DNA of 13,939 bases from Ferruginibacter sp. (GCA_018057635.1 JAGPDJ010000026.1:1-13939), one strand, 5' to 3'; numbered from the stretch's first letter, positions 1-7,648 are shown. Numbers and translations are program-made. The notes: a model not told the origin generated them from the sequence alone.

Positions 1-2
1 CT

Positions 3-80
3 AAAATACGGGTTAGCAGGAACTTTGCAGCAGCTTTTAAAGACCTGTTCAATAAAACTCATCATTTGGCAACAAAATAA
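3..80 (+). CDS. C-terminal fragment of a probable LytTR-family response regulator (partial)
   Basis: An open frame enters from the left edge and ends at the TAA at 78-80. It encodes about 25 residues beginning KIRVSRNFAAAFKDLFNK. The 'VSRNFAAAFKDLF' stretch resembles the end of LytTR DNA-binding domains, where a conserved (I/V)xVSR is followed by a short amphipathic helix that closes the protein. Such regulators are common in Bacteroidota and usually pair with a membrane histidine kinase. Only the tail is visible, so the family is inferred from a short motif. The alternative is the end of an unrelated protein. Confidence 0.4.
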   Translation, partial: KIRVSRNFAAAFKDLFNKTHHLATK

Positions 81-101
81 CCTCATCTTACAACATATAA
101 G

Positions 102-132
102 TTGATTTAGCGTGTTCCGGATACGATTTTTG
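102..132 (+). promoter_or_regulatory. Possible Bacteroidota-type promoter for the dioxygenase-fusion gene
   Basis: TTG at 102-104 and GATTTTTG at 125-132 are separated by 20 bp. The Bacteroidota sigma factor prefers TTG near -33 and TAnnTTTG near -7, so the second element has one mismatch. Transcription would start about 10 bp upstream of the ATG at 150. The weakness of the consensus makes this tentative. Confidence 0.3.
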
Positions 133-149
133 CATTAAAAATATTAGCA

Positions 150-1337
150 ATGGGAACTAAAGCAAATTTTATTTTGGTGATATTCACAGGCTTATTATTA
201 AGTTGTAAAGGGCAAACAACAATGAAATCTCAGGATAAGCCAGAGACAAACGGCGTAGTTGGCGGTCCGTTTGAAAATGCAGGGTTTATGTATATTGGTA
301 TGCCCGGGAATATCAAATCCATTGATACGAGTGCAGGGTTTACACAGAAAGGGCAAAGACTGCTTATTACAGGAACCATTTATAAGTTAGACGGCAAAAC
401 CCCTGCGCCCAATGTCATCCTTTATTATTACCATACTGATATAAATGGCGTGTATGCCCGCAGACCGGGACTAGACCCAAGGGTTGTAAGGCATGGATAT
501 ATTCGTGGATGGGTAAAAACTGATGTTAATGGAAAATATGCCATATATACTGTCAGGCCAGCACCTTATCCTAATACAAACTTTGAAGCGCATATACATC
601 CATCCATTAAGGAACCAACCATTGACAAAGAATATTATATTGATGAATTTGTATTTGATGATGACAAATTACTGACAGGCGAAAAAAGACGGAGATTGGA
701 AAATCGGGGTGGCAGTGGTATTTTAAGGTTGTTTAATAAAGGCGACCTGCAAATTGCAGAACACAATATAATATTGGGGCTAAACATTCCAAACTATCCT
801 GAAACCTTAAAAGCAGAAAAGGAATCCGGGCTTCAAATTGGTGAAGACCAACCATCATTCATGCCTTATCATGCTTATGGACCCGACAAAGGTTCCAGGG
901 CTTGCCCTGTTTGTAAATATGGCCGGTATCATGGTATCATTTATTTTGTTGGAGACAATCCAAATTGGGAGGATATAAAAAAATGGCTGGCTTTTTTAGA
1001 GCAGCAAAGCATTACCAGAAGGAAGTATTTGAAAGCCTATTTTGTTTATGGCAACGGCAAAGATTATAATAAAAACCCGCGGCAAAAAGAATTGGAAAGA
1101 ATCGGAATTGAATTAAACGTAAAAAATATTGCCTTAACATTTGTGCCATCATTTGCCGACACAGAAAGTGAAGTTAACCTCAGTAAGATAAACCAAAATT
1201 CAGAAAACACTTTTGTTATTTACAGGAACAGAACAATAATAGATAAGTTCATAAACCTTAAACCGACAGATGAAAATTTCAAATTGCTGGCGAAGGAATT
1301 GGACACAAGTAAAGGTGACTATTTTGATTTAGACTAA
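150..1337 (+). CDS. Lipoprotein: intradiol ring-cleavage dioxygenase domain fused to a thioredoxin-like CPVC domain
   Basis: The 395-residue product begins with a lipoprotein signal peptide whose lipobox LLSC puts the lipidated cysteine at residue 19. Residues about 68-160 match the intradiol dioxygenase fold. All four expected non-heme Fe(III) ligands can be placed by comparison with protocatechuate 3,4-dioxygenase: Tyr102 (GVYARR), Tyr140 (APYPN), His148 and His150 (EAHIHPS). The family opens catechol-type rings between the two hydroxyls. After a linker, residues about 243-385 carry GPDKGSRACPVCKYG, with a CPVC pair at 252-255, followed by a beta-alpha pattern like that of thioredoxin-fold proteins. 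The protein should sit outside the cytoplasmic membrane. It is far longer than a single-domain intradiol enzyme (about 200-250 residues). The upstream gene is a regulator tail and the downstream gene converges, so it appears to stand alone. Dioxygenase fold confidence is good; the substrate is unknown and catabolic neighbours are absent. Confidence 0.8.
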   Translation: MGTKANFILVIFTGLLLSCKGQTTMKSQDKPETNGVVGGPFENAGFMYIGMPGNIKSIDTSAGFTQKGQRLLITGTIYKLDGKTPAPNVILYYYHTDINGVYARRPGLDPRVVRHGYIRGWVKTDVNGKYAIYTVRPAPYPNTNFEAHIHPSIKEPTIDKEYYIDEFVFDDDKLLTGEKRRRLENRGGSGILRLFNKGDLQIAEHNIILGLNIPNYPETLKAEKESGLQIGEDQPSFMPYHAYGPDKGSRACPVCKYGRYHGIIYFVGDNPNWEDIKKWLAFLEQQSITRRKYLKAYFVYGNGKDYNKNPRQKELERIGIELNVKNIALTFVPSFADTESEVNLSKINQNSENTFVIYRNRTIIDKFINLKPTDENFKLLAKELDTSKGDYFDLD

Positions 1338-1428
1338 CCAATGCTTTTTTAAAATAGTAAGCACATGACAGAAATTATGTTATTCTAAAGCAATGACATT
1401 TACTGAGCCAAATACTGTATAAGCAGCA

Positions 1429-2199
1429 TTATGCAACTGTAACTTCCTTCAAGCTTTTACACTCAGCAAAACATTTCATCTCTTTTGATGTAGTAGCAAT
1501 TTTATTCAATGTTTTTAAATATTTGTATCTCATTTTGCGAATATACCTGCTATAATGTACTCCTCCGGCTTTAAATGCCTTTTTGTGTGCCATCCAAACA
1601 ACCAATGAGGTAGCGAAGAAGAAAACCGGGTAAATATGGCGTGATATGAATTTTAGCGGAGCAGATTTATTGTTGACTATAATATCCATTCTTTCACATT
1701 GGAATTCGATATGGTATGCTTCGTCAATTAATATGTCTGTGCAAATCTGTTTTAATAGTTTACATGCTGTTGCATCCTTTAAAGCCTGGTAAAATACCTG
1801 GGCAGCACTCTCAACTGTAATAACAGCCAATGTCCATATTTCCATATTGGTATTAAAGTACCGGATTTTTCTGAATAAAGTATCGCCCCAGTTTTGTTTT
1901 ATTCTTGGCTTATTAATGGCATCAAGATATTTTCCCAGGTTATTTCCGTGTTTCTGTTCCTCCTTGATAAAAAGGTTTACGGCATTAATGTAATCAGGGT
2001 CATTTATTTTTTTAGCGTATAATGCAGAGGCCCTGATCAGGTGTGTGCCGTCTGATGTTTCACCCAGCTGCCAGGCTTGCAGGGAATGTAAGATTTGTGA
2101 AATTTCAATTTGAGATATTGCAGGTTTGATGGTCCAGTTTACCCTTAACTCTTTTGCATTTTCCCTGAAATGTTCAATCCATTCTTTACTTGTTTTCAT
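1429..2199 (-). CDS. Ferritin-like diiron-carboxylate protein of unknown function
   Basis: The 256-residue product carries a complete ferritin-like diiron pattern: Glu47 (LGETSDG), Glu81-x-x-His84 (KEEQKH), Glu130 (ITVESAA) and Glu160-x-x-His163 (IDEAYH). This fits a four-helix bundle binding two irons, as in ferritin-like oxidases and hydroxylases. A hydrophobic stretch at about 189-204 (YPVFFFATSLVVW) could touch the membrane. The frame extends upstream to 2268, but that extension (MKISLYFAF...) is unlike the helical body. The ATG at 2197-2199, giving MKTSKEWIEHF, is the more sensible start. The gene converges on the dioxygenase fusion, with 91 bp between the stops. The reaction is unknown: iron handling or oxygen-dependent hydroxylation or oxidation are both possible. 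The diiron assignment rests on motif spacing and is fairly secure. Confidence 0.72.
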   Translation of the reverse strand: MKTSKEWIEHFRENAKELRVNWTIKPAISQIEISQILHSLQAWQLGETSDGTHLIRASALYAKKINDPDYINAVNLFIKEEQKHGNNLGKYLDAINKPRIKQNWGDTLFRKIRYFNTNMEIWTLAVITVESAAQVFYQALKDATACKLLKQICTDILIDEAYHIEFQCERMDIIVNNKSAPLKFISRHIYPVFFFATSLVVWMAHKKAFKAGGVHYSRYIRKMRYKYLKTLNKIATTSKEMKCFAECKSLKEVTVA

Positions 2200-2676
2200 G
2201 TTATATGCTAGTTTAGTGATGAAATTATACAAAGTACTTTGAAAAGCAAAGTATAATGATATTTTCAACTTTCAATCACATTTTAAAAGATTTAACAGTT
2301 TTTGGGGAATTTATAATCCTCATTCATTTCATTTGAATGCTACAACAGCATATAGATGAGGTAAATTTGAATTTTTGTTTAAATGAAAATTGGTTTAGAA
2401 ATAAAACGAAGGCTCAGTGCTTCAAAACGCTTCAGCCATTAGGTTTAAACTTTCACAATAAAAACCAGTCTAAATGATTATTTTAAAAATTACACAGGTT
2501 ATATATAACTTTTAAGTTTCCTGCCCGGAATTTTGATTTCCCCTGAACTTAAATGATGTTAGTGTTTCCGGTAGAATTAGCTACATACTCCATTTGGATT
2601 ATAAGGAATTTGAACTGTTATTTCTATCTTAGTTTTAATTGTATTCAAATCTACTTTTATACTTAAATATATCAGC
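2200..2676. other. Intergenic region without a recognisable gene
   Basis: This AT-rich stretch lies between two divergently oriented genes and presumably holds both promoters. I see no coding frame of credible length or composition and no RNA gene. An imperfect inverted repeat is present, with CCTCAT at 2318-2323 and ATGAGG at 2356-2361, but it is too weak to name. No clear TAnnTTTG element with a correctly spaced TTG was found for the downstream lipoprotein. Confidence 0.5.
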
Positions 2677-3033
2677 ATGAAAAATATTGCTAAAACACTT
2701 TATTTATTTTTGATTCTTTCGTTTTTATTTATCGGTTGCAGTAAGTCTGAAGATGGAATTACTTGTGAAGAAAATGAGACAACCAAAGTTACATTCAACA
2801 ATACCGGCAGCACAACTTTACGTGTGGAAATGGCTATACAGTTTGATGCACAATTTAACCCCATCAATCCGGTATTTAGTTTTGATCTTGCACCCGGAAC
2901 ATCTTCTGTGAAGGAATTCAGATATGGGAATTACTTTATACAGTGGAAAGCCAATTGCAGCACTACTTGTACCCAACAATCATTTTATGCAAGAAATTTT
3001 ATTACATGTGAAGAATACCAGGAAACACAATAA
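2677..3033 (+). CDS. Small hypothetical lipoprotein
   Basis: The product is 118 residues. It starts with a typical Sec lipoprotein signal (MKNIAKTLYLFLILSFLFIG) and a lipidation cysteine at residue 21 (FIGC-SKSEDG). The mature part has four further cysteines (30, 94, 98, 111), which could form two disulfides after export. Alternating polar/hydrophobic stretches such as TKVTFNNTGSTTLRVEM suggest a small beta-sandwich. I do not recognise a family. The gene is isolated by more than 400 bp on either side, so context gives no function. That it is a real exported lipoprotein is well supported by the signal; the role is unknown. Confidence 0.7.
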   Translation: MKNIAKTLYLFLILSFLFIGCSKSEDGITCEENETTKVTFNNTGSTTLRVEMAIQFDAQFNPINPVFSFDLAPGTSSVKEFRYGNYFIQWKANCSTTCTQQSFYARNFITCEEYQETQ

Positions 3034-3455
3034 TTAATAAACAGGTATTAGGTATCCCGAAAACTGCAATCATAATAGTTTTGTATAATTATGTACGGGA
3101 TATATATTGAGCATTTTTACAGTTGTCATCATTGAATTAGGCAGATGACAAAATATTTCATCTTTCTTCTATTGGATTTTTAAACGGCGGGACTAGTCAG
3201 CTTTTGACTGACATAGTAACAAATCCCTTGCCCAATACTAATGTAACCTGCTTGTTATCTTCAATGGTTATTCAGTATGTAAACGCTTATATTCTTCCAC
3301 TTTCAACTGAATTGGTTTTAATTAGAATTTCGTACATTGATGTATTATACGAATGGTTGGCATTTCCCCATGATGGAAGAATCTGATTTGTTCGCTCATA
3401 AGTATGCCGGCTTAGTAAGTATTCGTTATGCAAAAACCACATAATTTGAACGATT
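3034..3455. other. Intergenic region with weak hairpins
   Basis: No gene is credible here. The only frame of note (3204-3386) has no family features or proper leader. An 8-bp perfect inverted repeat, TTGTCATC at 3123-3130 and GATGACAA at 3144-3151, has a 13-nt loop. A second pair, TATCCCG at 3053-3059 and CGGGATA at 3096-3102, encloses AAAACT/AGTTTT (3060-3065 and 3077-3082). Either might help end transcription of the lipoprotein gene, but neither has a T-tract typical of a terminator. The promoter of the hydrolase gene should lie at the right end. Confidence 0.4.
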
Positions 3456-4895
3456 ATGCTTTATAAGAGAATTATATTAGTGATTGTTTTAGTTTTATCC
3501 GGACAAGTACTACCTGCCCAAAGTAAGCAGGAGAAACTAACGGAAATAATGAAAACTTACCACAAATACAATATGTTTGATGGAGCAGTTCTGGTTGCTG
3601 AAAACGGAAAAATTATTTACAAAGATGCTTACGGCCTGGCAAACAGAGAATGGAACATTCCTAATTCTACAGATACAAAGTTTATGATCGGTTCCATTTC
3701 TAAACCCATCACGGCAACTTTGGTATTGATACTGGTGCAAAAGAAGCTATTGAGTTTAGATAAAACAATTGAAGATTACTTACCGGCGTTTAAGAATAAG
3801 CCTGCTTCAAAAGTTACGATCAAACATTTACTAAGCCATACTTCAGGAATACCTAACTACGATATTATTAAAGATTTTTTTCCACAAATCAGTCGCCAGT
3901 ATTTTAAACGAGATGAATATGTAAAAATATTTATGGATTCTGCCCTTGCATTTGAACCCGGAACCCGTTATATGTACAGCAGCTGGGGATATTTTACATT
4001 GGGATATATCATTGAAAAAGTAACCGGAAAATCTTATGAACAGGCAATGAAAGATGAAATATTCAGCAAACTGGATATGCAGCATTCAGGTTCGTATTCA
4101 CATACACAAATTGTTCCAAAAAGAGCTTCCGGATATGATTATGGTTTTGGCAATTATATTAGTGCAGACTTCAGGGATCAGTCAAATACAATGGGAACAG
4201 GTGATATATACAGCACTGTGGAAGATCTCTTTAAGTTTCACATGGCTATCGCCAATAACACGTTACTTAATAAAGAACTTACCAGTGAAATGTTTACCCC
4301 TGGCGCCAGGCCGGCAAGATATGGATACGGTTGGTTTAACCAAAACTTTAGATATACAACCACTGATAGCATCACTGCCAATTATCATTTAGGCTCAACG
4401 GAAGGTTTTATAGCATTTATGATCCGGATTCCTGAAACCAATAGCCTGGTTGTTATATTATGTAACAGCGCTCCAACTGACTTTTTTGGAATTACAAAAA
4501 ATTTAATAAAGGTGATTTACAACAAACCGGTTGTATTAAAAGAACCTGTTCACAAAAAAATGGAATCTGTTATAGCAACATCAAATGCAGAAAAAGCGAT
4601 AGCTGCTTATAAAGAGATGAAATCTGACACTGCACATTTTTATATAGATTGGCTTCAATTGTATTTCCTGGGAGAAAAATTATTGAGTTTAAAAAGATAC
4701 GATGATGCAAGAATAATTGCTGAGAATAATGCTGCAGAATTCCCGGAAAGAGATTTAGTTGCATTGTCTTTGGCAAATATTTATTTGGCTTTAAATAAAA
4801 AGGAGCTGGCAATCAAGTTTTATAAAAAAACACTATTGTTGAATCCACAAAGCGAAGAAGCTAAAAACAGGTTGAAAGAATTAGCGTTAGAATAG
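3456..4895 (+). CDS. Exported serine hydrolase of the class C beta-lactamase family with a C-terminal helical-repeat tail
   Basis: The 479-residue product has a Sec signal peptide, probably cleaved near residue 21 (VLPAQS). Its beta-lactamase/transpeptidase-like domain spans roughly residues 28-355. The SxxK catalytic motif is Ser80-Ile-Ser-Lys83 in IGSISKPIT. The family's usual YxN triad reads Tyr174-Ser-Ser176 (MYSSWGYFTLG), so the Asn is replaced by Ser. The third motif is HLGSTEGF at 311-318, where many relatives have HxGGTPGF. Relatives include esterases, D-amino acid peptidases and penicillin-binding-like proteins, so activity against beta-lactams cannot be assumed. Residues about 375-475 are helical with a TPR-like pattern (ALSLANIYLALNKKELAIKFYKKTLLLNPQ). 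It heads a probable three-gene operon, with the next start 36 bp downstream. The family call is secure; the substrate is unknown. Confidence 0.85.
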   Translation: MLYKRIILVIVLVLSGQVLPAQSKQEKLTEIMKTYHKYNMFDGAVLVAENGKIIYKDAYGLANREWNIPNSTDTKFMIGSISKPITATLVLILVQKKLLSLDKTIEDYLPAFKNKPASKVTIKHLLSHTSGIPNYDIIKDFFPQISRQYFKRDEYVKIFMDSALAFEPGTRYMYSSWGYFTLGYIIEKVTGKSYEQAMKDEIFSKLDMQHSGSYSHTQIVPKRASGYDYGFGNYISADFRDQSNTMGTGDIYSTVEDLFKFHMAIANNTLLNKELTSEMFTPGARPARYGYGWFNQNFRYTTTDSITANYHLGSTEGFIAFMIRIPETNSLVVILCNSAPTDFFGITKNLIKVIYNKPVVLKEPVHKKMESVIATSNAEKAIAAYKEMKSDTAHFYIDWLQLYFLGEKLLSLKRYDDARIIAENNAAEFPERDLVALSLANIYLALNKKELAIKFYKKTLLLNPQSEEAKNRLKELALE

Positions 4896-4931
4896 TTTAA
4901 GGCATATTATTTCATGTAGTAAAAATTATTT

Positions 4932-6017
4932 ATGAAACTAAATACTATATTGCTATTTTGTATAATGACAGCCTTTACTTCCTGTAACGGTCAAAGTTCC
5001 TATAAAGATGAGGGATACAGTATTAAATCTGCTGAAGTTACAGGCGATGTTGTAAAAAAACTCAGTGACAGTTTATGGTACATTTTCCAGGATAAAAATA
5101 ACAACTTTTGGTTTGGCAGTAATGGCGAAGGCGTTTTCAGGTACGACGGAAAATCTATCCTGAATTTCACTACAAAAAATGGTTTAAGCAGTGATAGTGT
5201 AAGACAAATTCTGGAAGATGAATCTGGAAATATGTACTTCTCTACAATGAATGGTATCAATAAATTTGACGGTAAAATATTTACCACTTTAGAACCCGTT
5301 AAAAGCACAGAATGGAGAAAAGAGGCAAATGATTTATGGTTTTATATGTTAGGTAAAAAAGATGAACATGGGCCTTACCGGTATGATGGGAAGCAATTAT
5401 ACAATCTGGAATTTCCGAAACATTACCTCCACGATGAATTTTATGAAAGAGGGATCAATCCTTTTTTTAGCCCTTATGAAGTTTATAGCATCTATAAAGA
5501 TCGCACAGGTGATATGTGGTTTGGTACATCCGTTTTTGGTGCCTGCCGGTTCGACGGGCAATCAGTAAAGTGGATGTATGAAAAGGATCTTACAATAGTT
5601 CCGGCTGGTGGTAGTTTTGGTATTCGCTCCATTTTCCAGGATAAGGAAGGTAGTTTTTGGTTTTGCAATACTTTGAATCGATACAATATAAATAGGGAAG
5701 AAACAGCAAAAAGCGATAGACTACAGTATCAAAAAGTAACTGGAATCGGGGATGCAAAAATCTTTGATGGAGATGAATATATTTACTATTCATGCATTTT
5801 AGAAGACAATAATGGCAATGTATGGTTTACAACCTGGGATAAAGGTGTGTATAAATATGATGGGAAAAATATTCAGCATTATCCGGTTAAAAATGGTTCA
5901 AAGAATATCAATTTGGTTTCCATGTACAAAGACAACCAGGGCGTATTGTGGCTTGGAACTCCTGAAAACGGAACTTATAAATTTAATGGTGAAAATTTTG
6001 AAAGATTTAATCTATAA
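4932..6017 (+). CDS. Lipoprotein made of two-component-regulator-propeller (Reg_prop) repeats
   Basis: The 361-residue product has a lipoprotein signal with cysteine at residue 18 (FTSC-NGQSS). The mature chain is built of about seven repeats of the type D-x-x-G-x-h-W-F-G-T-x-x-x-G-h-x-x-Y-D-G-K. The aromatic cores are near Trp60, Tyr102, Trp136, Trp196, Trp243, Trp298 and Trp340, and DG turns follow most of them (72, 113, 152, 208, 310, 352 as NG). This predicts one seven-bladed beta-propeller like the sensor halves of hybrid two-component systems. Here there is no Y_Y_Y domain, membrane helix or kinase, so the propeller is a free-standing lipoprotein. Its gene lies 36 bp after the serine hydrolase gene and 36 bp before the VOC gene, suggesting co-transcription. 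A role in ligand or partner binding in the periplasm or on the cell surface is inference. Confidence 0.82.
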   Translation: MKLNTILLFCIMTAFTSCNGQSSYKDEGYSIKSAEVTGDVVKKLSDSLWYIFQDKNNNFWFGSNGEGVFRYDGKSILNFTTKNGLSSDSVRQILEDESGNMYFSTMNGINKFDGKIFTTLEPVKSTEWRKEANDLWFYMLGKKDEHGPYRYDGKQLYNLEFPKHYLHDEFYERGINPFFSPYEVYSIYKDRTGDMWFGTSVFGACRFDGQSVKWMYEKDLTIVPAGGSFGIRSIFQDKEGSFWFCNTLNRYNINREETAKSDRLQYQKVTGIGDAKIFDGDEYIYYSCILEDNNGNVWFTTWDKGVYKYDGKNIQHYPVKNGSKNINLVSMYKDNQGVLWLGTPENGTYKFNGENFERFNL

Positions 6018-6053
6018 TAGCAGCAGAAAGCGCTGCAACTAAAAGTTTACACA

Positions 6054-6581
6054 ATGAAAAAAGCAGTATTGATAATGCTTGCATTTACCTTGACATTTGC
6101 ACTTGGTTTCGCTTTTAATTCTATCTTATCGGAAAGCAATAACATTGAACAACCATTTAAAAAAGTTACTGGCATTGGCGGCATTTTTTTTAAGTGCAAA
6201 GACCCGAAAAAAATGAGGGAATGGTATAAAATCAATCTTGGGCTGAATACCAATCAGTACGGAGCTGTTTTTGAATGGCGCCAGGGTGCAGATACTTCCA
6301 AAAAAGGATTTACACAGTGGAGTCCTTTCAATGAAAAAACGAAATACTTCGAGCCTTCCACAAAAGATTTTATGATTAATTACCGGGTTGAAAACCTGGA
6401 ATTACTGGTTGCGGAACTGAAAAGAAATGCGGTGACGGTTGTTGATACCATTGAAACGGTAGAATACGGAAAATTTGTCCATATACTTGACATGGAAGGA
6501 AATAAAGTTGAACTCTGGGAGCCGAACGATATTGAATATGAAAAATTAGGGGTAAAATTTGGGACTAAGACGACAAAGTAA
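6054..6581 (+). CDS. VOC/glyoxalase-superfamily protein with an N-terminal signal or anchor
   Basis: The 175-residue product has a hydrophobic N-terminus (MKKAVLIMLAFTLTFALGFA), so it is probably exported or membrane-anchored, which is unusual for this mostly cytosolic superfamily. Residues 38-160 form the VOC domain. It opens with VTGIGGIFFKCKDPKKMREWY, typical of the first beta-strand and helix. It closes with HILDMEGNKVELWEP, where Glu153 is the usual metal-ligand position of the final strand. The first strand has Gly-Gly-Ile-Phe where many members have a metal-binding His, so the metal site may be altered. It is the last gene of the probable three-gene operon. No reaction can be assigned: the fold covers lyases, dioxygenases and binding proteins. 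Confidence 0.75.
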   Translation: MKKAVLIMLAFTLTFALGFAFNSILSESNNIEQPFKKVTGIGGIFFKCKDPKKMREWYKINLGLNTNQYGAVFEWRQGADTSKKGFTQWSPFNEKTKYFEPSTKDFMINYRVENLELLVAELKRNAVTVVDTIETVEYGKFVHILDMEGNKVELWEPNDIEYEKLGVKFGTKTTK

Positions 6582-6713
6582 ACGGGTGCAAACATTAACT
6601 CGCTGGTTTGCCTATGGAAAACATTACTACCGGAAAGGCATAAATGCTTTATCAGCCTGGCTGTTCCTGTGAATAACTTGCAATGTAAAATACAGGTAAA
6701 TGCAAAAACTGAT

Positions 6714-7241
6714 TTACATCCCGGGAAAAATAAGGCTGTTTAAATAAGCATCAATCCTGGTTTCAGGGAGGTTTTTGAGGGAATAACTGTAAAGAATAAC
6801 AATATATGCTTTATCAGTCCAGGCTTTTACTTTCCAGTTATTGTGTTCACCGTCTTCCCAATAGTCAATAACACCCCTTGTTTTTTCATTATTCCGAAGT
6901 TGGTGCCCCTTACCATAGCCTGCAGACTTAGTTATTGAAAAACTGGTTTTTAAAAAGTCTAAATAATTTATGAGTAACGCTTCAGCATCATTAAGCGTAG
7001 AAATAGCATCCCGCAGTTTTACACAGATTACACCATTGTTTAAACTATCAACAGTGCACTCCCCGGTAAATAAAAGGGAAGAATCTTCACTATAGCTGGT
7101 TTGGAACTTTAAGTCACAAAAGGAATATACAGAACAACCGGATTCATTGTTTGAATCTTTAATTTGTATCTTTTTTATGTTTTGTGAATTTGCAGAAATA
7201 ATTGTCATTGTGAGTGATAAAAGCAGCGTAATTTTTCTCAT
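6714..7241 (-). CDS. Exported hypothetical protein
   Basis: The frame is open from 7349, but the ATG at 7239-7241 begins a clean signal peptide (MRKITLLLSLTMTIISANSQ), which gives a 175-residue precursor. An ATG at 7260-7262 is the next alternative and would add seven residues. The mature protein has four cysteines (36, 42, 62, 73) close together, compatible with disulfides. It also has an aromatic C-terminal half (DYWEDGEHNNWKVKAW, then a hydrophobic strand AYIVILYSYS). I do not recognise a family. It converges with the VOC gene (132 bp between stops). The small membrane-protein gene lies 141 bp upstream on the same strand, so co-transcription is possible but not shown. Confidence 0.6.
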   Translation of the reverse strand: MRKITLLLSLTMTIISANSQNIKKIQIKDSNNESGCSVYSFCDLKFQTSYSEDSSLLFTGECTVDSLNNGVICVKLRDAISTLNDAEALLINYLDFLKTSFSITKSAGYGKGHQLRNNEKTRGVIDYWEDGEHNNWKVKAWTDKAYIVILYSYSLKNLPETRIDAYLNSLIFPGM

Positions 7242-7382
7242 ATACAGGTTTAAATAATTCATTTGATTGCTAACAGTTGATCCGGCAATTTCGTAAAATA
7301 ATTGCAGTTGCTCAACTTCTTCAAGATCCAGCGGACTTAACTTGAGCAAAACTTAGTTGGATGCGGTCCTTAATATTAAAAT

Positions 7383-7586
7383 TTATTTCTGCATTAAATA
7401 CTTTTTTATAAAGTAAAATGTATAGACTGAGAATACTACCCAAAAAAGAGATTGGCCCACCATTCTGTAAGTAATATGGTTACCGGATTTATATGAAAAA
7501 TACATTGCTAAGGGAAATAATATCAGCGCAAGTATTGTAATTCCAAGAAAGAAAAGGTTCAAATATGTTCTTAGTTTGTACTGCAT
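7383..7586 (-). CDS. Small two-helix membrane protein, unknown
   Basis: The 67-residue product has two predicted membrane helices, about 8-31 (YLNLFFLGITILALILFPLA) and 43-60. It ends in a basic tail (KKYLMQK), consistent with both ends in the cytoplasm. Composition, length and the A/T-rich leader fit a real small membrane protein, but no family is recognised. It lies 115 bp downstream of the nos-linked 12-helix protein on the same strand. A possible structured element lies between them, so it may or may not belong to that transcript. Confidence 0.45.
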   Translation of the reverse strand: MQYKLRTYLNLFFLGITILALILFPLAMYFSYKSGNHITYRMVGQSLFWVVFSVYTFYFIKKYLMQK

Positions 7587-7603
7587 ACTGCTAAGTTTGT
7601 ACT
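7573..7603. repeat. Tandem direct repeat AGTTTGTACT, 21-bp period
   Basis: The 10-mer AGTTTGTACT occurs at 7573-7582 and again at 7594-7603, exactly 21 bp apart, or two helical turns. The first copy lies within codons 2-5 of the small membrane-protein gene and the second is just upstream of its start (gene on the minus strand). A partial inverted copy (ACAAACT) is at 7675-7681. It could be an operator bound on one face of the helix, or coincidence in AT-rich DNA. Confidence 0.35.
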
Positions 7604-7648
7604 ATAAAAGTAAGGGAAATTTAGAATTTGGATAGATGCTATACTACA

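Noticed and set aside
2035..2044. The palindrome CCTGATCAGG inside the ferritin-like gene
   Set aside because: A 10-bp palindrome within coding sequence, without a paired site or regulatory context.
2200..2268. An N-terminal extension of 23 residues on the ferritin-like protein
   Set aside because: The added residues do not match the helical body, and the ATG at 2199 gives a natural start; the extension occupies the likely promoter.
3123..3151. An 8-bp perfect inverted repeat (TTGTCATC/GATGACAA) as a terminator or operator
   Set aside because: Low GC, 13-nt loop, no T-tract and 90 bp from the nearest stop; it can easily arise by chance.
3204..3386. A 60-codon open frame on the plus strand in the gap before the serine hydrolase gene
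   Set aside because: No signal, domain, plausible composition or leader; it looks like a chance frame in AT-rich intergenic DNA.
3456..4895. Calling the hydrolase an antibiotic-resistance beta-lactamase
   Set aside because: The fold is right, but the YxN motif is changed to YSS, a TPR-like tail is present, and the family is dominated by esterases and peptidases.
6020..6036. A small hairpin (GCAGC/GCTGC) between the propeller and VOC genes
   Set aside because: Only 5 bp of stem without a T-run; not enough to claim a terminator that would split the operon.
7242..7349. A longer version of the exported minus-strand protein starting at 7349
   Set aside because: It would bury a clean signal peptide 36 residues inside the protein; the internal ATG at 7241 is better.
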